DNA from: Leptospira mtsangambouensis | GTDB taxonomy: Bacteria > Spirochaetota > Leptospiria > Leptospirales > Leptospiraceae | Length of the DNA: 64,000 nt | NCBI RefSeq assembly: GCF_004770475.1 | Contig: NZ_RQHK01000017.1 | Span: forward strand, 1,116,001-1,180,000 | Reading direction: 5' to 3' | Shown: in pieces, positions 54,837 to 64,000 of the stretch | Layout: each line of letters begins with the position of its first letter | How positions within the stretch are numbered: the first letter of the stretch is position 1 | Notes under the pieces: model-generated | Databases searched by the model: none | What the model was told of the DNA's origin: nothing | Seen by the model: only the letters and a program-made list of their open reading frames with translations | Translations under genes and position numbers: made by a program

Positions 54837-56222
54837 GTGTCATTTGGAACCATGAAGAACGAAGAACAGTATCCAAAACGCCCCTTTGAAGACCAAGTGA
54901 ATGATGACCAAAGGAAATACTCTCGCTATGTATGCGATTCGAGAGCCATTCCGCAAGAAATTGATGGTCTAAAGCCTGTTCAACGAAGGATTTTATGGGC
55001 GATGTGGAACTCTGACGCTCGTAACCGCCATACCAAAACCGTAAAAGTAGCGGGGCTTGCGATGGGATACCATCCGCATGGAGATCGTTCCATCCAAGAT
55101 GCACTTTCGCAAATGGCACAAGACTTTGCTTTTGCTAATAACTATCCTTTAGTGCATGGGGAAGGAACCTTTGGGGATGTTTTAGATCCCAATGCAATTG
55201 CTTCTCCTCGTTATACGGAAGTTAAACTTTCTGACTTTGCTAAGGATTTAGGATTCTTTGAAAGTTTACCGGACATTGATTATGTCAAAAACTATGATGA
55301 AACAGAAGATGAACCCATTCATTTTGTGGGAAAGGTTCCAGTTGTCCTCTTAAATAACATCCAAGGGATTGCAACGGGGTTTCGTTGTTTTATTCCTGCA
55401 CACAAACTGAGTGATGTCATCGAATCACAAGTCACCTATTTAAAAACTGGGAAACCAAAAAAGATCACACCTTGGTACAAAGGGTACGGTGGAGAAGTAA
55501 AGTTGTCCAAAAACGACAACGGTAGCACAGTGATGTCCACTACGTTTGGTTTCAAAAAAGAAGACGGAAAATTGTTTCTTGTCGACTCTCCTATGAACTG
55601 GAACCGCGAAAAGGTTGTGAATTATTTGGATGACCTTATCGAAAAGAAGGACAACTGGTTAAAGGACTATGTGGATCATTCCAGCCAAACCTTCAAAATT
55701 GAACTTGTTGCTAAAAAAGGCGAAGAACCTTCGGAAAAAGAAATCAAAGAACTTTTTTCCAAAGAGAACAATGAAGTTTTAACAATCAACGTCATCACTC
55801 ACGAAGGAAAACTTCGTAACTTTAATCCAGAAGAAATCATCAAACGATTCTGTGACTTCCGTAAAACCCATCTCATCCGTCGTTTCAAACGACTCGCTGG
55901 ACTCGAAAAAGAAAAGATTGATCGTAACTCAGAACTCATTCGCTTCATCAAAGAAAAGTGGAACGAAAAAGTAACAGGGATTAAATCTAAAAAAGATTTC
56001 GAAGACAAATTGAAAGCAGCGAAGTTTGTTTATTTCGAATGGTTGAGTTCCATTCCTGTGTATCGGATGACTTTGGAAGAAGTTCGTAAATGTGAAGATG
56101 CCATTGTAGAAGCGAAAACAAAATACACTGAGTATACAACACTACAAAAAGATGATAAAAAACTCACCGGTTTTATGACCGATGAACTTGATGAACTGAA
56201 GAAAAAATGGGATCCGAAATAG
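54837..56222 (+). CDS. Type IIA topoisomerase subunit A (GyrA/ParC-like, short form)
   Basis: A 461-residue subunit, far shorter than gyrase A or ParC (about 750-850 residues). The breakage-reunion part is present: [54 protein letters not shown] with the catalytic Tyr in PRYTE near residue 124, and a C-gate helical end. The C-terminal beta-pinwheel that wraps DNA in gyrase is missing. The Ser of the quinolone region (HGDSA in E. coli) is Arg here. I infer a decatenating topoisomerase IV-like enzyme that cannot introduce negative supercoils. Confidence 0.87.
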   Translation: MSFGTMKNEEQYPKRPFEDQVNDDQRKYSRYVCDSRAIPQEIDGLKPVQRRILWAMWNSDARNRHTKTVKVAGLAMGYHPHGDRSIQDALSQMAQDFAFANNYPLVHGEGTFGDVLDPNAIASPRYTEVKLSDFAKDLGFFESLPDIDYVKNYDETEDEPIHFVGKVPVVLLNNIQGIATGFRCFIPAHKLSDVIESQVTYLKTGKPKKITPWYKGYGGEVKLSKNDNGSTVMSTTFGFKKEDGKLFLVDSPMNWNREKVVNYLDDLIEKKDNWLKDYVDHSSQTFKIELVAKKGEEPSEKEIKELFSKENNEVLTINVITHEGKLRNFNPEEIIKRFCDFRKTHLIRRFKRLAGLEKEKIDRNSELIRFIKEKWNEKVTGIKSKKDFEDKLKAAKFVYFEWLSSIPVYRMTLEEVRKCEDAIVEAKTKYTEYTTLQKDDKKLTGFMTDELDELKKKWDPK

Positions 56223-56228
56223 ATAATT

Positions 56229-58355
56229 ATGGCTCAAAAAACTGAAAAAACCTCAGGAAATTCGCGAAATTTTAAGAAATTATCAAACGTAGAACACGTT
56301 CGTATGCGGACAGGAATGTGGCTTGGTCAAAACTCCCTTTCCACTTTTGAACAACACTTTTTTACCAAAGATAATTCTGGAAAATACGATATCGTTCACG
56401 AAGAACTTTCCGACATTCCAGCCAAACTGAAATGTTTGGATGAAGCTTGTATGAACTGTGTGGATGAGTACAGAAAGAACTTAAACGACAAGTCCATTCC
56501 AGAAAAAGACAAGATGAACAAACTCATCATCCAATTGTCAACAGACCGCAAACGTGTTACCATCCAAGATAACGGTCGTGGAATTCCTGCAGACAATGCC
56601 GAAGGAGTTTACCTCCATTTGATGTATGGAGAAAACTTTGATGATAAAGTCAAAGAAGACCATGTTGCCGGACAGAACGGTGTGGGGATTTCTCTTGTGC
56701 GTATGGTTTCTTCTTTCTTTAGAGTGAAGACCATCAATGGTGGAAAAGCTTACAAAAAAATGTTTAGCATCCACGATGATGTAAAAAAAGCCATTCGTGG
56801 TTTTAAACTTTCTAAAGAAGATACAGAACGAGTTCATTTATACTATGACGAACATGGAACCTTTACCGATTGTCCTCTTTTGTCAGCAGACCAAATCAAA
56901 CAACTAAAAGCTCCTTGTGATAAAACAGGGATGACAGCTGTTACAGAAACTGCTAAAAAAGAAGACCATGGAACAACAGTTGAGTTTGAACTCAATCCAG
57001 CTTATTTTAACAACCTAGACACTTCTTTTAACATTAATTTGGTGAAGCAATACTTGCAAGACATTGCGATGTCGAATCCTGGTCTTGAAGTGGTTTTTAT
57101 TCACAAAACTGGGAAAGAAAAGTATAAATTCAAAAAAGGTTTTGATGAGATTTTTAGTAACTCCGAGATGGTTTACTATAAGTTAGATTATGCGGATAAA
57201 GCTTCCTCTTCCCAAATCCATATGGATACTTATGTGGTTGTGGGACAAAACAAAACTCTCACTTGGGTGAACTCGATTTTTTGTCCACAAGGTGGATCTG
57301 CGATTGAGTACTTAGAAAACAGACTTTGTGATGAAGTTCGTAAAAAATCACAAATTGTAAGTTTAGAAAAGAAACTCAACACACAATGTACACGTAACGA
57401 CGTCAGAAGTTGTTTTCATATGTATGTGAACCTTCGGATCCTCAATCCACGGTTTAAGTCCCAAGATAAGTCTTATCTCATCAATGATTTGAATGAAGAC
57501 ATTCGAAAATCTGTGGACAAACATCTTGACAAACTTTTGAAAAAAACGGGCCTCATCGAAGAAATTAAGATGGTGATGGAACGCAGAACCCAGATGAAAC
57601 AGCTCGAGGATGCGCAGAAAGGCCTCCGTAAGGCGTCTCGGAACAATATCCCTAAGCTTATGCCACCGACGGGCAAACCAAACGATCCAGGAAGAATTCT
57701 TTTTGTAGCGGAAGGGGACTCTGCGATTGCGGGTTTACGTCCGGCAAGAAATCCAAAGTTACATGGACTTTTCCCTCTCCGGGGAAAACCGCTCAACTGT
57801 AAGGGGATGTCTCTTGCCAAAGCCATGCAAAACGAAGAAATGAAAAACATCGTAGCCATCGTGGGCCTTCCTCTCGACCAAAAAGTGAAGTCCATTGATG
57901 AACTTCACTACGATCGCATCAGCATCATCACGGATGCGGATTTTGATGGGTATGCCATTCGGTCTCTCATGTTGTCTTTTTTCTATGAGTATTGGCCGGA
58001 ACTTTTTGATTTAGGTTTTATCAATATTTCTGCGGCACCACTTTACGAAGTGGATGTGAAGTGGAAAGATGCAAAAAAAGAAACTGTATTCTGTATTGAT
58101 GATTCCGACTACGACAAGTTAGTTGCTCGTGTCAACAAACAAGGTGCCGAAATCACTCGTAAAAAACGGAATAAGGGTCTTGGGGAAACGGGAAAAGAGG
58201 CAATGAAATACGCTGTGGATCATTGTATGACGACTATCACCGTGGGAAACAAAAAGACCGCTAAAAATACACAAGACCTTTGGTTTCACAAAGACTATGC
58301 AGAAAAACGCCGGGAAGCAATTTCTGAATACTCCATGAGTGTGATCGAAGACTAA
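56229..58355 (+). CDS. Type IIA topoisomerase subunit B (GyrB/ParE-like, unusual GHKL motif)
   Basis: A 708-residue ATPase subunit. The GHKL part has a helix EACMNCVDE, the QDNGRGIP motif and, instead of the usual [17 protein letters not shown] near residue 150; this resembles the GRNGYG motif of eukaryotic and phage topoisomerases II. The TOPRIM part has AEGDSAIAG and DADFDG. It begins 6 bases after the A subunit stop, an A-before-B order. The pair is probably a second topoisomerase beside gyrase, which is presumably encoded elsewhere. Confidence 0.88.
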   Translation: MAQKTEKTSGNSRNFKKLSNVEHVRMRTGMWLGQNSLSTFEQHFFTKDNSGKYDIVHEELSDIPAKLKCLDEACMNCVDEYRKNLNDKSIPEKDKMNKLIIQLSTDRKRVTIQDNGRGIPADNAEGVYLHLMYGENFDDKVKEDHVAGQNGVGISLVRMVSSFFRVKTINGGKAYKKMFSIHDDVKKAIRGFKLSKEDTERVHLYYDEHGTFTDCPLLSADQIKQLKAPCDKTGMTAVTETAKKEDHGTTVEFELNPAYFNNLDTSFNINLVKQYLQDIAMSNPGLEVVFIHKTGKEKYKFKKGFDEIFSNSEMVYYKLDYADKASSSQIHMDTYVVVGQNKTLTWVNSIFCPQGGSAIEYLENRLCDEVRKKSQIVSLEKKLNTQCTRNDVRSCFHMYVNLRILNPRFKSQDKSYLINDLNEDIRKSVDKHLDKLLKKTGLIEEIKMVMERRTQMKQLEDAQKGLRKASRNNIPKLMPPTGKPNDPGRILFVAEGDSAIAGLRPARNPKLHGLFPLRGKPLNCKGMSLAKAMQNEEMKNIVAIVGLPLDQKVKSIDELHYDRISIITDADFDGYAIRSLMLSFFYEYWPELFDLGFINISAAPLYEVDVKWKDAKKETVFCIDDSDYDKLVARVNKQGAEITRKKRNKGLGETGKEAMKYAVDHCMTTITVGNKKTAKNTQDLWFHKDYAEKRREAISEYSMSVIED

Positions 58356-58399
58356 GATTTTTTACCGAATCTAACAATCTTCTTACCAACAAACAAAAC

Positions 58400-58436
58400 C
58401 CAAACGAAGAGAACTTTTGTAGTTCTTTCCGTTTGG
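58400..58436 (+). terminator. Imperfect 15-bp hairpin after the topoisomerase operon
   Basis: CCAAACGAAGAGAAC and GTTCTTTCCGTTTGG pair with one mismatch and one G-T pair around a 7-base loop. It lies 45 bases after the subunit B stop. There is no strong T-tract after it, so an intrinsic terminator role is only moderately likely; it could also be a Rho-type or processing signal. Confidence 0.45.
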
Positions 58437-58524
58437 CATAGCGATCACTCCTGAATCCATAGGTCTTAGGGGTTCTTCGTTTTATGGACTTGCGATCGGT
58501 TGCTGGTTTTTGATTTTTAGGAGA

Positions 58525-60426
58525 ATGAAGCCTCGTTCCCCAAAAAACACTCAGTCTTCGCTTAAGTCCTCTGTTAAGAACAAAAACAAGGAAAAAGAAG
58601 AATCTCTTCTTCCCTTTCATCCCCTGCCATTATCTTTTCCTCTTCCGGCTTCTCTAAATCGTAAATCAAAATCCTTTTTTTTGATTTTAAACATTTTTAT
58701 TTTCCTACAATGTTCCTCTCTGCAAGAAAAACCAAAAGAGGTATATCATAAAGACTTAACCGTTACGGAGAAAGCGGTGTTGTCCAAAATAGAGGAAGTA
58801 AAAAACTCAGGAATCAAATCACTATCGTATATGTATTTGTTAGGTGATGGTGTGGTGCATTCAGGTTCTCTTGGTGTGGACAAAAAAGGCCAGATACAAA
58901 GATTTAAAATAGGAAGTATCACAAAATTATTTACTGGGATTGCTCTTTTGCAATTACAAGAAAAAGGCAAACTAAAGTTAGATGATCCTGTTTCCAAATA
59001 CCTTCCCGAAGTAGTTGGGATGTCTTCTCGGGGACAAAAGTATCGTGAAATCACCATTCGAGACATTTTAACCCACCAATCAGGATTTCCTTCAGATAGG
59101 GCTTCTGGTTTTTTTCTATCTCCAATTACTAAGGATCCTGAGATTTTAGCTGCCTTTCGTTCTCTTCCCCAAACACTTTCGCAGATGGAAAGAAACGAAC
59201 CAGGCAAAGCACATTCCTATTCCAATTTTGGGTTTGGGTTACTTGGAATCGTCATAGAACGAACCTCTGGCATTGGGATAGAAGAGTATTTCCAAAAGAA
59301 TCTATTTTCCAAAGCAGGAATGAAACACTCCACCTTGTTAGAGTTAAATGAAGGTTCGGAATTAGTGACTGGATATTCGGGTTTGTTTTGGAAAACAGAA
59401 ACCCTTCGGCCGGTGATCCGTGATTTGACGGCTGGTTCTCTTTCGACAACCGGAGAAGATATGGGTCTTTTTATGAAGACATTCTTTCAAAGTAAAAGAG
59501 GGAATGGTCTTCTTTCCCCATCCAGTTTTTTCGAATTCCATCGCATACAAGAAGGACCTAGTTCAAATTTTCAAATGAAGTTAGGCCTTCCCGTTTTGAT
59601 GGAAGAAAGGAAGAGTGGTGACAAAAGTATTTGGATTTCAGGGCATTCGGGATCACTACCTCCGTTTTTTGCAGATTTGATTTATGATCCAGAATCAGAA
59701 ACCGCTAGTTTCCTTGTGGGAAACACGCTGAGTTTTGCAACTGCTTCGATTCGACCAGCAAACAAAAATATTTTGGATATAACTTACGAATACAAAACGG
59801 GATTAAAATTGGAAGACCTACCTTTGTCTGAACGAAAAAAACAAAATAGGTTAGATGGTTTTTATGGCTTCTATGTTTCTCCTTTGGGAATTCATGAAGT
59901 AAAACCAGGAAATCCACCTAAAATAGAAATAATGGGTTTTGACTTTGATTTAGTAGAAAAGGACAATCGATTTGGAACCAACTTACGTTTGTTTTTTGGA
60001 TTAATCCCAATAAAAGAAAAAAACTTGGAATCCATGCGGATCGAATTTGAACCCTGGGAAGGGACTCCTATTTTTACCATGTATTCATTGAATGCATCCA
60101 AAGGAAGTTGGGGTTTTGGAGTTATGGTAAAACCTGACTACCGGTTGCCTGAAAAATCATTTTTGACAACCTATCATACGAAAGACCCGTATTCACTGAT
60201 CTCACGAGTGGAACTGAAAGAAGACAAACGTGGATTTATGATCGCCACTGTTTATTATTCGTTAGGTGGAATGGAAAATTCTAACCAATTCCCTTGCCAA
60301 TGGGAACAAGAATCCTCTCTTCGTGTTTTGGGATTTGGTCGTAATTTAGGGGAGAGGATGGATCTGAAAAAAGTGGATGGGAAACCAGTTCTCGTATATT
60401 CAGGGATTCAGTTTTTGGCGGAATAG
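58525..60426 (+). CDS. Serine beta-lactamase-family (class C/PBP4*-like) lipoprotein
   Basis: About 633 residues from the ATG at 58525; a TTG at 58510 is also open and the start is uncertain because about 60 residues precede the hydrophobic helix that ends in IFLQC (lipobox). The serine hydrolase domain has S-x-x-K in GSITKLFTG, Y-x-N in HSYSNFG and the HSG-type motif in GHSGSLPP. The family includes class C beta-lactamases, D-aminopeptidases and esterases; which applies is unknown. A long C-terminal beta-rich region (about residues 430-630) follows. Confidence 0.85.
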   Translation: MKPRSPKNTQSSLKSSVKNKNKEKEESLLPFHPLPLSFPLPASLNRKSKSFFLILNIFIFLQCSSLQEKPKEVYHKDLTVTEKAVLSKIEEVKNSGIKSLSYMYLLGDGVVHSGSLGVDKKGQIQRFKIGSITKLFTGIALLQLQEKGKLKLDDPVSKYLPEVVGMSSRGQKYREITIRDILTHQSGFPSDRASGFFLSPITKDPEILAAFRSLPQTLSQMERNEPGKAHSYSNFGFGLLGIVIERTSGIGIEEYFQKNLFSKAGMKHSTLLELNEGSELVTGYSGLFWKTETLRPVIRDLTAGSLSTTGEDMGLFMKTFFQSKRGNGLLSPSSFFEFHRIQEGPSSNFQMKLGLPVLMEERKSGDKSIWISGHSGSLPPFFADLIYDPESETASFLVGNTLSFATASIRPANKNILDITYEYKTGLKLEDLPLSERKKQNRLDGFYGFYVSPLGIHEVKPGNPPKIEIMGFDFDLVEKDNRFGTNLRLFFGLIPIKEKNLESMRIEFEPWEGTPIFTMYSLNASKGSWGFGVMVKPDYRLPEKSFLTTYHTKDPYSLISRVELKEDKRGFMIATVYYSLGGMENSNQFPCQWEQESSLRVLGFGRNLGERMDLKKVDGKPVLVYSGIQFLAE

Positions 60427-60435
60427 GGTTCAATC

Positions 60436-60450
60436 CTGAATCAAATTCAG
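60436..60450 (+). terminator. Small hairpin after the serine hydrolase gene
   Basis: CTGAAT and ATTCAG form a 6-bp stem with a 3-base loop, followed by TCGGCATTTTCT. It starts 10 bases after the stop codon. It is short and only weakly T-rich downstream, so a terminator role is tentative. Confidence 0.35.
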
Positions 60451-60578
60451 TCGGCATTTTCTCCCGAGTATGACGAAATTCGCGTTATACGCTCCTTTTC
60501 TGCAAGTTAATTTGATTCTAAATTTTTGTTTTATCGAAGACCCTAGGAAAGAAATTATCGATCCTTTCGAAAAAGTTT

Positions 60579-60606
60579 TTGACGAATCTAAAAGATCGAG
60601 TACATT
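60579..60606 (+). promoter_or_regulatory. Putative sigma-70-type promoter for the DUF3015 genes
   Basis: TTGACG (60579-60584) and TACATT (60601-60606) are spaced by 16 bases, a fair match to -35 and -10 elements, 43 bases before the start at 60649. An AAGGAG ribosome-binding site follows at 60635-60640. Confidence 0.4.
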
Positions 60607-60648
60607 TCGTCGGAATTTGATTCGAAAGTTTCAAAAGGAGAATTCGAA

Positions 60649-61152
60649 ATGGGAAAAAGAATTACCTCAATCCTATTTTTGTCTGCTGCCGTTGTAGCTG
60701 TCTCTATGACATCTACTTCTGTAGAAGCAAAAAAATATGGTATGGCTGGTTGTGGACTTGGATCACAGGTGATCCAAACCAACGACAAAATGCAGATCTT
60801 TGCTACTACAACAAATGGTACTGCATACAACCAAACACTTGGTATTACAACGGGAACTTCCAATTGTACTGCTGATGGTGTTGTAAAACAAGACAAAGTA
60901 CAAGAGTTGTTCGTAACAATGAACTACGATTCTCTAGGCCAAGAAATGGCTTCTGGGAAAGGTGAAAAATTAGAGTCTCTTGGAAACCTTCTTGGTTGTT
61001 CTAATGATTCTATTTCCCGTTTTGGCCAAGTGACGAAAGAAAACTATGCTAAACTCATCACTGAAGATTCAACACCTGCAAGTTTACTTTCAGCAGTTAA
61101 ATCAGAAGTTAAAAGCGATAAAATCCTCGCTAAGTCTTGTTCACAAATCTAA
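60649..61152 (+). CDS. DUF3015 exported protein, first copy
   Basis: A 167-residue protein with a signal peptide (to about residue 25, SVEAKKY) and the DUF3015 signature KYGMAGCGLGSQV, then TTGTSNCTADG and a C-terminal half with paired cysteines. Function is unknown. It is 47-60 percent-like in layout to the next gene, with the same motifs in the same order; the pair looks like a tandem duplication (identity was not computed). A strong AAGGAG ribosome-binding site precedes it. Confidence 0.88.
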   Translation: MGKRITSILFLSAAVVAVSMTSTSVEAKKYGMAGCGLGSQVIQTNDKMQIFATTTNGTAYNQTLGITTGTSNCTADGVVKQDKVQELFVTMNYDSLGQEMASGKGEKLESLGNLLGCSNDSISRFGQVTKENYAKLITEDSTPASLLSAVKSEVKSDKILAKSCSQI

Positions 61153-61168
61153 GGAGATATGAAATAAA

Positions 61169-61654
61169 ATGAAAAAGTTAACACTCATCTCCACAATCGG
61201 AATCTCTATGGTTCTACTTGCGTCTCAAATGTCTGCTGCACCTAAATACGGTATGGCAGGATGCGGACTTGGAACTCTTGTAATGCCTGGTGGTAACCAA
61301 ATTTTTGTTGCTACAACAAATGCCACAGGGGGAAGCCAAACGTTTGGAATCACATCTGGAACATCTAACTGTACAGCAGATGGCGTTGCCCAAAAAGAAC
61401 ATGCACGTGAAATCTATGTGCACATGAACTTTGATAGTTTGGAACAAGAAATGGCAGCAGGTAAAGGGGAAAAACTTTCTAACCTAGCCACTCTTTTTGA
61501 ATGTAAATCTGGTGCTCGATTCAGCGAAGTAGTGAAAGAAAACTACTCTAGAATCTTCACTGAAGAATCAAAAGCAAACCCTAGTTTGATGTTGTCAAAC
61601 CTTCACGAAACTTTGGAAAAAGACCAAACAGTAAAAAATTACTGCAAAATCTAA
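61169..61654 (+). CDS. DUF3015 exported protein, second copy
   Basis: A 161-residue paralogue of the preceding gene with a signal peptide (ends MSAAPKY) and KYGMAGCGLGTLV, ITSGTSNCTADG and NMxFDSLEQEMAAGKGEKLS. Conserved cysteines sit at the same places, so both probably adopt one disulfide-bonded fold. It follows the first copy by 16 bases and precedes the DUF4105 gene by 30 bases. Confidence 0.88.
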   Translation: MKKLTLISTIGISMVLLASQMSAAPKYGMAGCGLGTLVMPGGNQIFVATTNATGGSQTFGITSGTSNCTADGVAQKEHAREIYVHMNFDSLEQEMAAGKGEKLSNLATLFECKSGARFSEVVKENYSRIFTEESKANPSLMLSNLHETLEKDQTVKNYCKI

Positions 61655-61684
61655 ACCTTTGTAAAAAATCAGAGTATCCAACCA

Positions 61685-63682
61685 TTGGATGCTCTGGTGT
61701 TTCCTCTGTACCTACTTACTTTTCTTTTCATCCTCTTTACAACATCGCTTGGGGCCATCGAACCCACCGGCGAACAAAACATACTTGAATTAGATTTTTT
61801 AACGGCACGAAAACAAGGGAAAGAAATTCCAAAATCTCCCAAAAGCAAACAATACCTCGAAGAACTGATCAGTGAATCGAAAGAAAAACATCTTGCCGAA
61901 GAAACCCATTGGTATCGTTTGCTTAGATTTAAAAAGACTAGATGGGGATTTTGGGAAAGTGAAGTCGATAACAAACGTTATTTTCTTTCGGATGAGGGAA
62001 AATACGATCCAGAAAAAGAGTTAATCGCAACCCTTCATAGTTTTTTTACAGAAGAACCAATTCCTGAAGGATTACAACATCCTCAATGTGCTTATCCCGA
62101 ACGTTATCATTGGTTGAAAGGAAAACTTAAATTTGATTTAAATCGAATGAACGAGGTCCAATGTCCACGTTTTGAAGTTTGGAAAGAAACTCTTACTCCC
62201 GATTCGATATCTATTGTGTTTTCATCTTACTATATGCAAGCACCAGCTTCTATGTTTGGACATACGCTAATCAAACTCAATAATAAGGTAAATGAAAACT
62301 CTGAGTTATTAGATTATGGAGTCAATTATGCTGCCAATCCAGGGGAAATGAATGGATTTGCATATGCAGTGAAAGGATTAACAGGTGGATATCCCGGTAC
62401 CTTTGCCATCTTTCCTTATTATCTAAAAGTAAATGAATACAATGATATGGAAAGTCGGGACCTTTGGGAATATAAACTAAAGTTAAAACCTGAAGAAAGA
62501 GATCGATTGATCCGGCATCTTTGGGAAATGGGAAGGGCGGACTTTGATTATTTTTTTATCAATGAAAACTGTTCTTATCATTTAATGGAATTTTTAGAAG
62601 TTTCTATTCCTGAATTAAATATCAGTAACAAAACTGGTTGGATTGTTGCACCTAGTGATTCCATAAAACTTTACTTAGCTGAAGATGATTTTGTGATTTC
62701 AAAGAAATATCGCCCATCTTTGTATTCCAAAATTAAATATAAACTTTATGATATGACTGAGGATGAAAAAACCACTTACTTTGATATGATTCGTTTTGAA
62801 AATGCATTCCTACCAGAACCAAAAGAAAACTTTCGAATGTCTTTGGTTACTGATGCTGTCCTTGATACATATCGTTATCGGTATTCAAGTAATGCGGAGA
62901 TCCCGAAACAACACAAAGATTATTACGATAAGTTGCTTGTATTTCGAAGTAAACAAAATGATGAATATACTCCAAAAGAACAAGTTCCTCTGTCTACACC
63001 GCCGGAAGCCTCGCATCCTTTGAGCCGAGTTGCCACATCTTTTGGTGTGTCTTCTTTAGGAAATTTTGCAGAGTTTAAATATAGAATTGCATACCACGAC
63101 CTTTTGAATGTGAGTAAAGGCCATGCCCCTAATTCGGAATTGGCATTTTTTGACACAACGGTTCGGACGTATGAGAATCAAAAACCAGAACTAACTTCTG
63201 TAAGTGCAATCAAAGTATCTTCTTTAAATCCATACAATGGAATTTCAAAAGATTTTTCCTATTATTTTGATACAGGTATCCAAACAGCAGTTTATCAAAA
63301 TAACAACGAAACTCTTAGAAAACAAGTTGGTAACTTTGATCTTCGTATGGGTTATTCTTTTTCCAATGAATTTGGAAAGACACCGATGAGTTTGGGGGTA
63401 TTGAGTATTCTTGGGGGAGTGAAAGCTCAAAATGGACGAATGTTTGAAAATGGAATTCGTTATGGTGGAAACCTTAGTTTACTTTACCAAAATGAGTGGG
63501 GTGCATGGAAAATTTATACAGGTGCCACTGCCCAAAATTACCAACTAAGCCATAATTTGAATTCTTATTACGTTACCTTTAATGTTCGCTATGCAATTTC
63601 AAATATACATGAAATACGATTAGAAGTTAATGGAGAGAGGTTTTATGAAGAAGCACTTATATCTTATCATTATTTGTTTTAA
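61685..63682 (+). CDS. DUF4105 (Lnb N-terminal periplasmic-type) exported protein
   Basis: A 665-residue protein with a TTG or downstream GTG start and a signal peptide ending LGAIEP. The DUF4105 domain (about 70-420) contains PASMFGHTLIKLN with a conserved His and FINENCSYHLMEFL with a Cys and His that could form a catalytic pair like that of NlpC/P60-type enzymes. The C-terminal 200 residues look like a beta-barrel or beta-rich membrane region ending in YHYLF, suggesting outer-membrane location. It is next to DUF3015 genes, a pairing I have seen in other genomes as a general impression, not computed. Confidence 0.82.
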   Translation: MDALVFPLYLLTFLFILFTTSLGAIEPTGEQNILELDFLTARKQGKEIPKSPKSKQYLEELISESKEKHLAEETHWYRLLRFKKTRWGFWESEVDNKRYFLSDEGKYDPEKELIATLHSFFTEEPIPEGLQHPQCAYPERYHWLKGKLKFDLNRMNEVQCPRFEVWKETLTPDSISIVFSSYYMQAPASMFGHTLIKLNNKVNENSELLDYGVNYAANPGEMNGFAYAVKGLTGGYPGTFAIFPYYLKVNEYNDMESRDLWEYKLKLKPEERDRLIRHLWEMGRADFDYFFINENCSYHLMEFLEVSIPELNISNKTGWIVAPSDSIKLYLAEDDFVISKKYRPSLYSKIKYKLYDMTEDEKTTYFDMIRFENAFLPEPKENFRMSLVTDAVLDTYRYRYSSNAEIPKQHKDYYDKLLVFRSKQNDEYTPKEQVPLSTPPEASHPLSRVATSFGVSSLGNFAEFKYRIAYHDLLNVSKGHAPNSELAFFDTTVRTYENQKPELTSVSAIKVSSLNPYNGISKDFSYYFDTGIQTAVYQNNNETLRKQVGNFDLRMGYSFSNEFGKTPMSLGVLSILGGVKAQNGRMFENGIRYGGNLSLLYQNEWGAWKIYTGATAQNYQLSHNLNSYYVTFNVRYAISNIHEIRLEVNGERFYEEALISYHYLF

Positions 63683-64000
63683 TTTTCTTTTTTTTAATTG
63701 TTCGTCTTTGTATTATCATCCAACAAAAGAAACTTATTTTACGCCTAAACAAATGGGTTTTTCGTATACTCCTACTTTTTTAACAACAAAGGATGGGGTG
63801 AAGTTAAATGTTTGGCGGATTTATTCGAAACAACATGAAACACCCAAAGCTGTCATTTTGCAATTTCATGGGAATGGTCAAAACATGAGTGCTCATTTTT
63901 TATCTCTTGTTTGGCTTGTGAACCATGGATATGAACTCATCGTATTTGACTATAGAGGTTATGGTGAATCGGAAGGAGATCCCGATCCCGAAGATATTGT
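63645..64000 (+). CDS. Predicted lipoprotein of the alpha/beta-hydrolase family, N-terminus only
   Basis: This gene begins at an ATG at 63645 with a GAGAGG ribosome-binding site and overlaps the DUF4105 gene by 38 bases; it continues beyond the right edge. The first residues form a signal sequence ending FFNC, a lipobox. The visible part has the alpha/beta-hydrolase opening: a LQFHGNGQNMSAH oxyanion loop and VFDYRGYGESEG. The nucleophile elbow lies outside the window. It is likely an envelope-anchored esterase or related hydrolase. Confidence 0.8.
   Translation, partial: MKKHLYLIIICFNFLFFNCSSLYYHPTKETYFTPKQMGFSYTPTFLTTKDGVKLNVWRIYSKQHETPKAVILQFHGNGQNMSAHFLSLVWLVNHGYELIVFDYRGYGESEGDPDPEDI

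Noticed and set aside
60470..60697. A plus-strand frame of 75 codons before the first DUF3015 gene
   Set aside because: It covers the putative promoter and ribosome-binding site of the DUF3015 gene and overlaps its start in another frame; no motif.

Overview
The window reads as chromosomal DNA of a Leptospira, most likely a saprophytic or intermediate species close to the L. biflexa group. The evidence is the moderate AT-richness, the many secreted or lipobox-bearing proteins of spirochaete type (lipoboxes such as LLNC, FLQC, SGSNC), sensors with 7TM-DISM and GAF modules, split transketolase, LpxD, a heme oxygenase, and tandem DUF3015 proteins. The species call is inference; no marker gene here settles it. 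Coding density is very high: no gene-free stretch exceeds about 230 bases, and many gene pairs share 4-base ATGA or TAATG overlaps, so most of the window is organised in short operons. I saw no insertion sequence, prophage, CRISPR array or integrase.

Layout. 1-3.7 kb (minus): M23 peptidase, ankyrin-repeat exported protein and the start of a cyclic-nucleotide-binding protein. 3.7-4.75 kb: a membrane-anchored LuxR-type regulator and a Gly/Ser-tailed lipoprotein. 4.75-10.6 kb (minus): two overlapping cyclase-family sensors, one with intact catalytic residues and one degenerate. 10.6-12.5 kb (minus): a nucleoside-phosphorylase-like protein and a spore-photoproduct-lyase-like radical SAM protein. 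12.5-17.9 kb (plus): glutathione peroxidase, ChaN-like protein, a zinc-ribbon PBP1A and two exported proteins. 17.98-18.15 kb (minus): tRNA-Thr and tRNA-Tyr. 18.2-21.3 kb (plus): small membrane protein, transketolase N-half, SirB1-like protein, polyprenyl synthase. 21.3-24.3 kb (minus): histidine kinase and lipoprotein. 24.3-29.3 kb (plus): ClC-CBS channel, retropepsin-like lipoprotein, inactive transglutaminase-7TM protein and ATP-grasp ligase in one tight operon. 29.3-36.3 kb: DUF6580 protein, MazG, LpxD, DoxX, RibD-like reductase, BFD-like ferredoxin, UMF1-type transporter and a secreted protein. 36.4-39.9 kb (minus): WYL regulator, DUF2779 nuclease-like protein and HSL-type esterase. 40-45.1 kb: lipoproteins, an MFS transporter and heme oxygenase behind a Fur-like box, PiT phosphate transporter and OlsB-like acyltransferase. 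45.2-54.8 kb (minus): SRAP protein, YfhO-like membrane protein, PolA, GT4 glycosyltransferase, anti-sigma-type ATPase, GltX, lipoprotein. 54.8-58.4 kb (plus): an unusual type IIA topoisomerase pair. 58.5-64 kb (plus): beta-lactamase-family lipoprotein, two DUF3015 proteins, DUF4105 protein, and the start of an alpha/beta-hydrolase lipoprotein.

How the genes fit together. The left end is a signalling and envelope region in which cAMP is probably made (cyclase at 4754-6841) and possibly sensed (CNBD protein at 1-188). The most system-like locus is the four-gene ClC / retropepsin / 7TM-transglutaminase / ATP-grasp operon at 24.3-29.3 kb, which pairs a peptide-bond-forming ligase with a predicted aspartic protease and membrane partners. 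Other loci worth attention are the degenerate cyclase, the WYL/DUF2779 unit, and the topoisomerase whose A subunit lacks the C-terminal DNA-wrapping domain.
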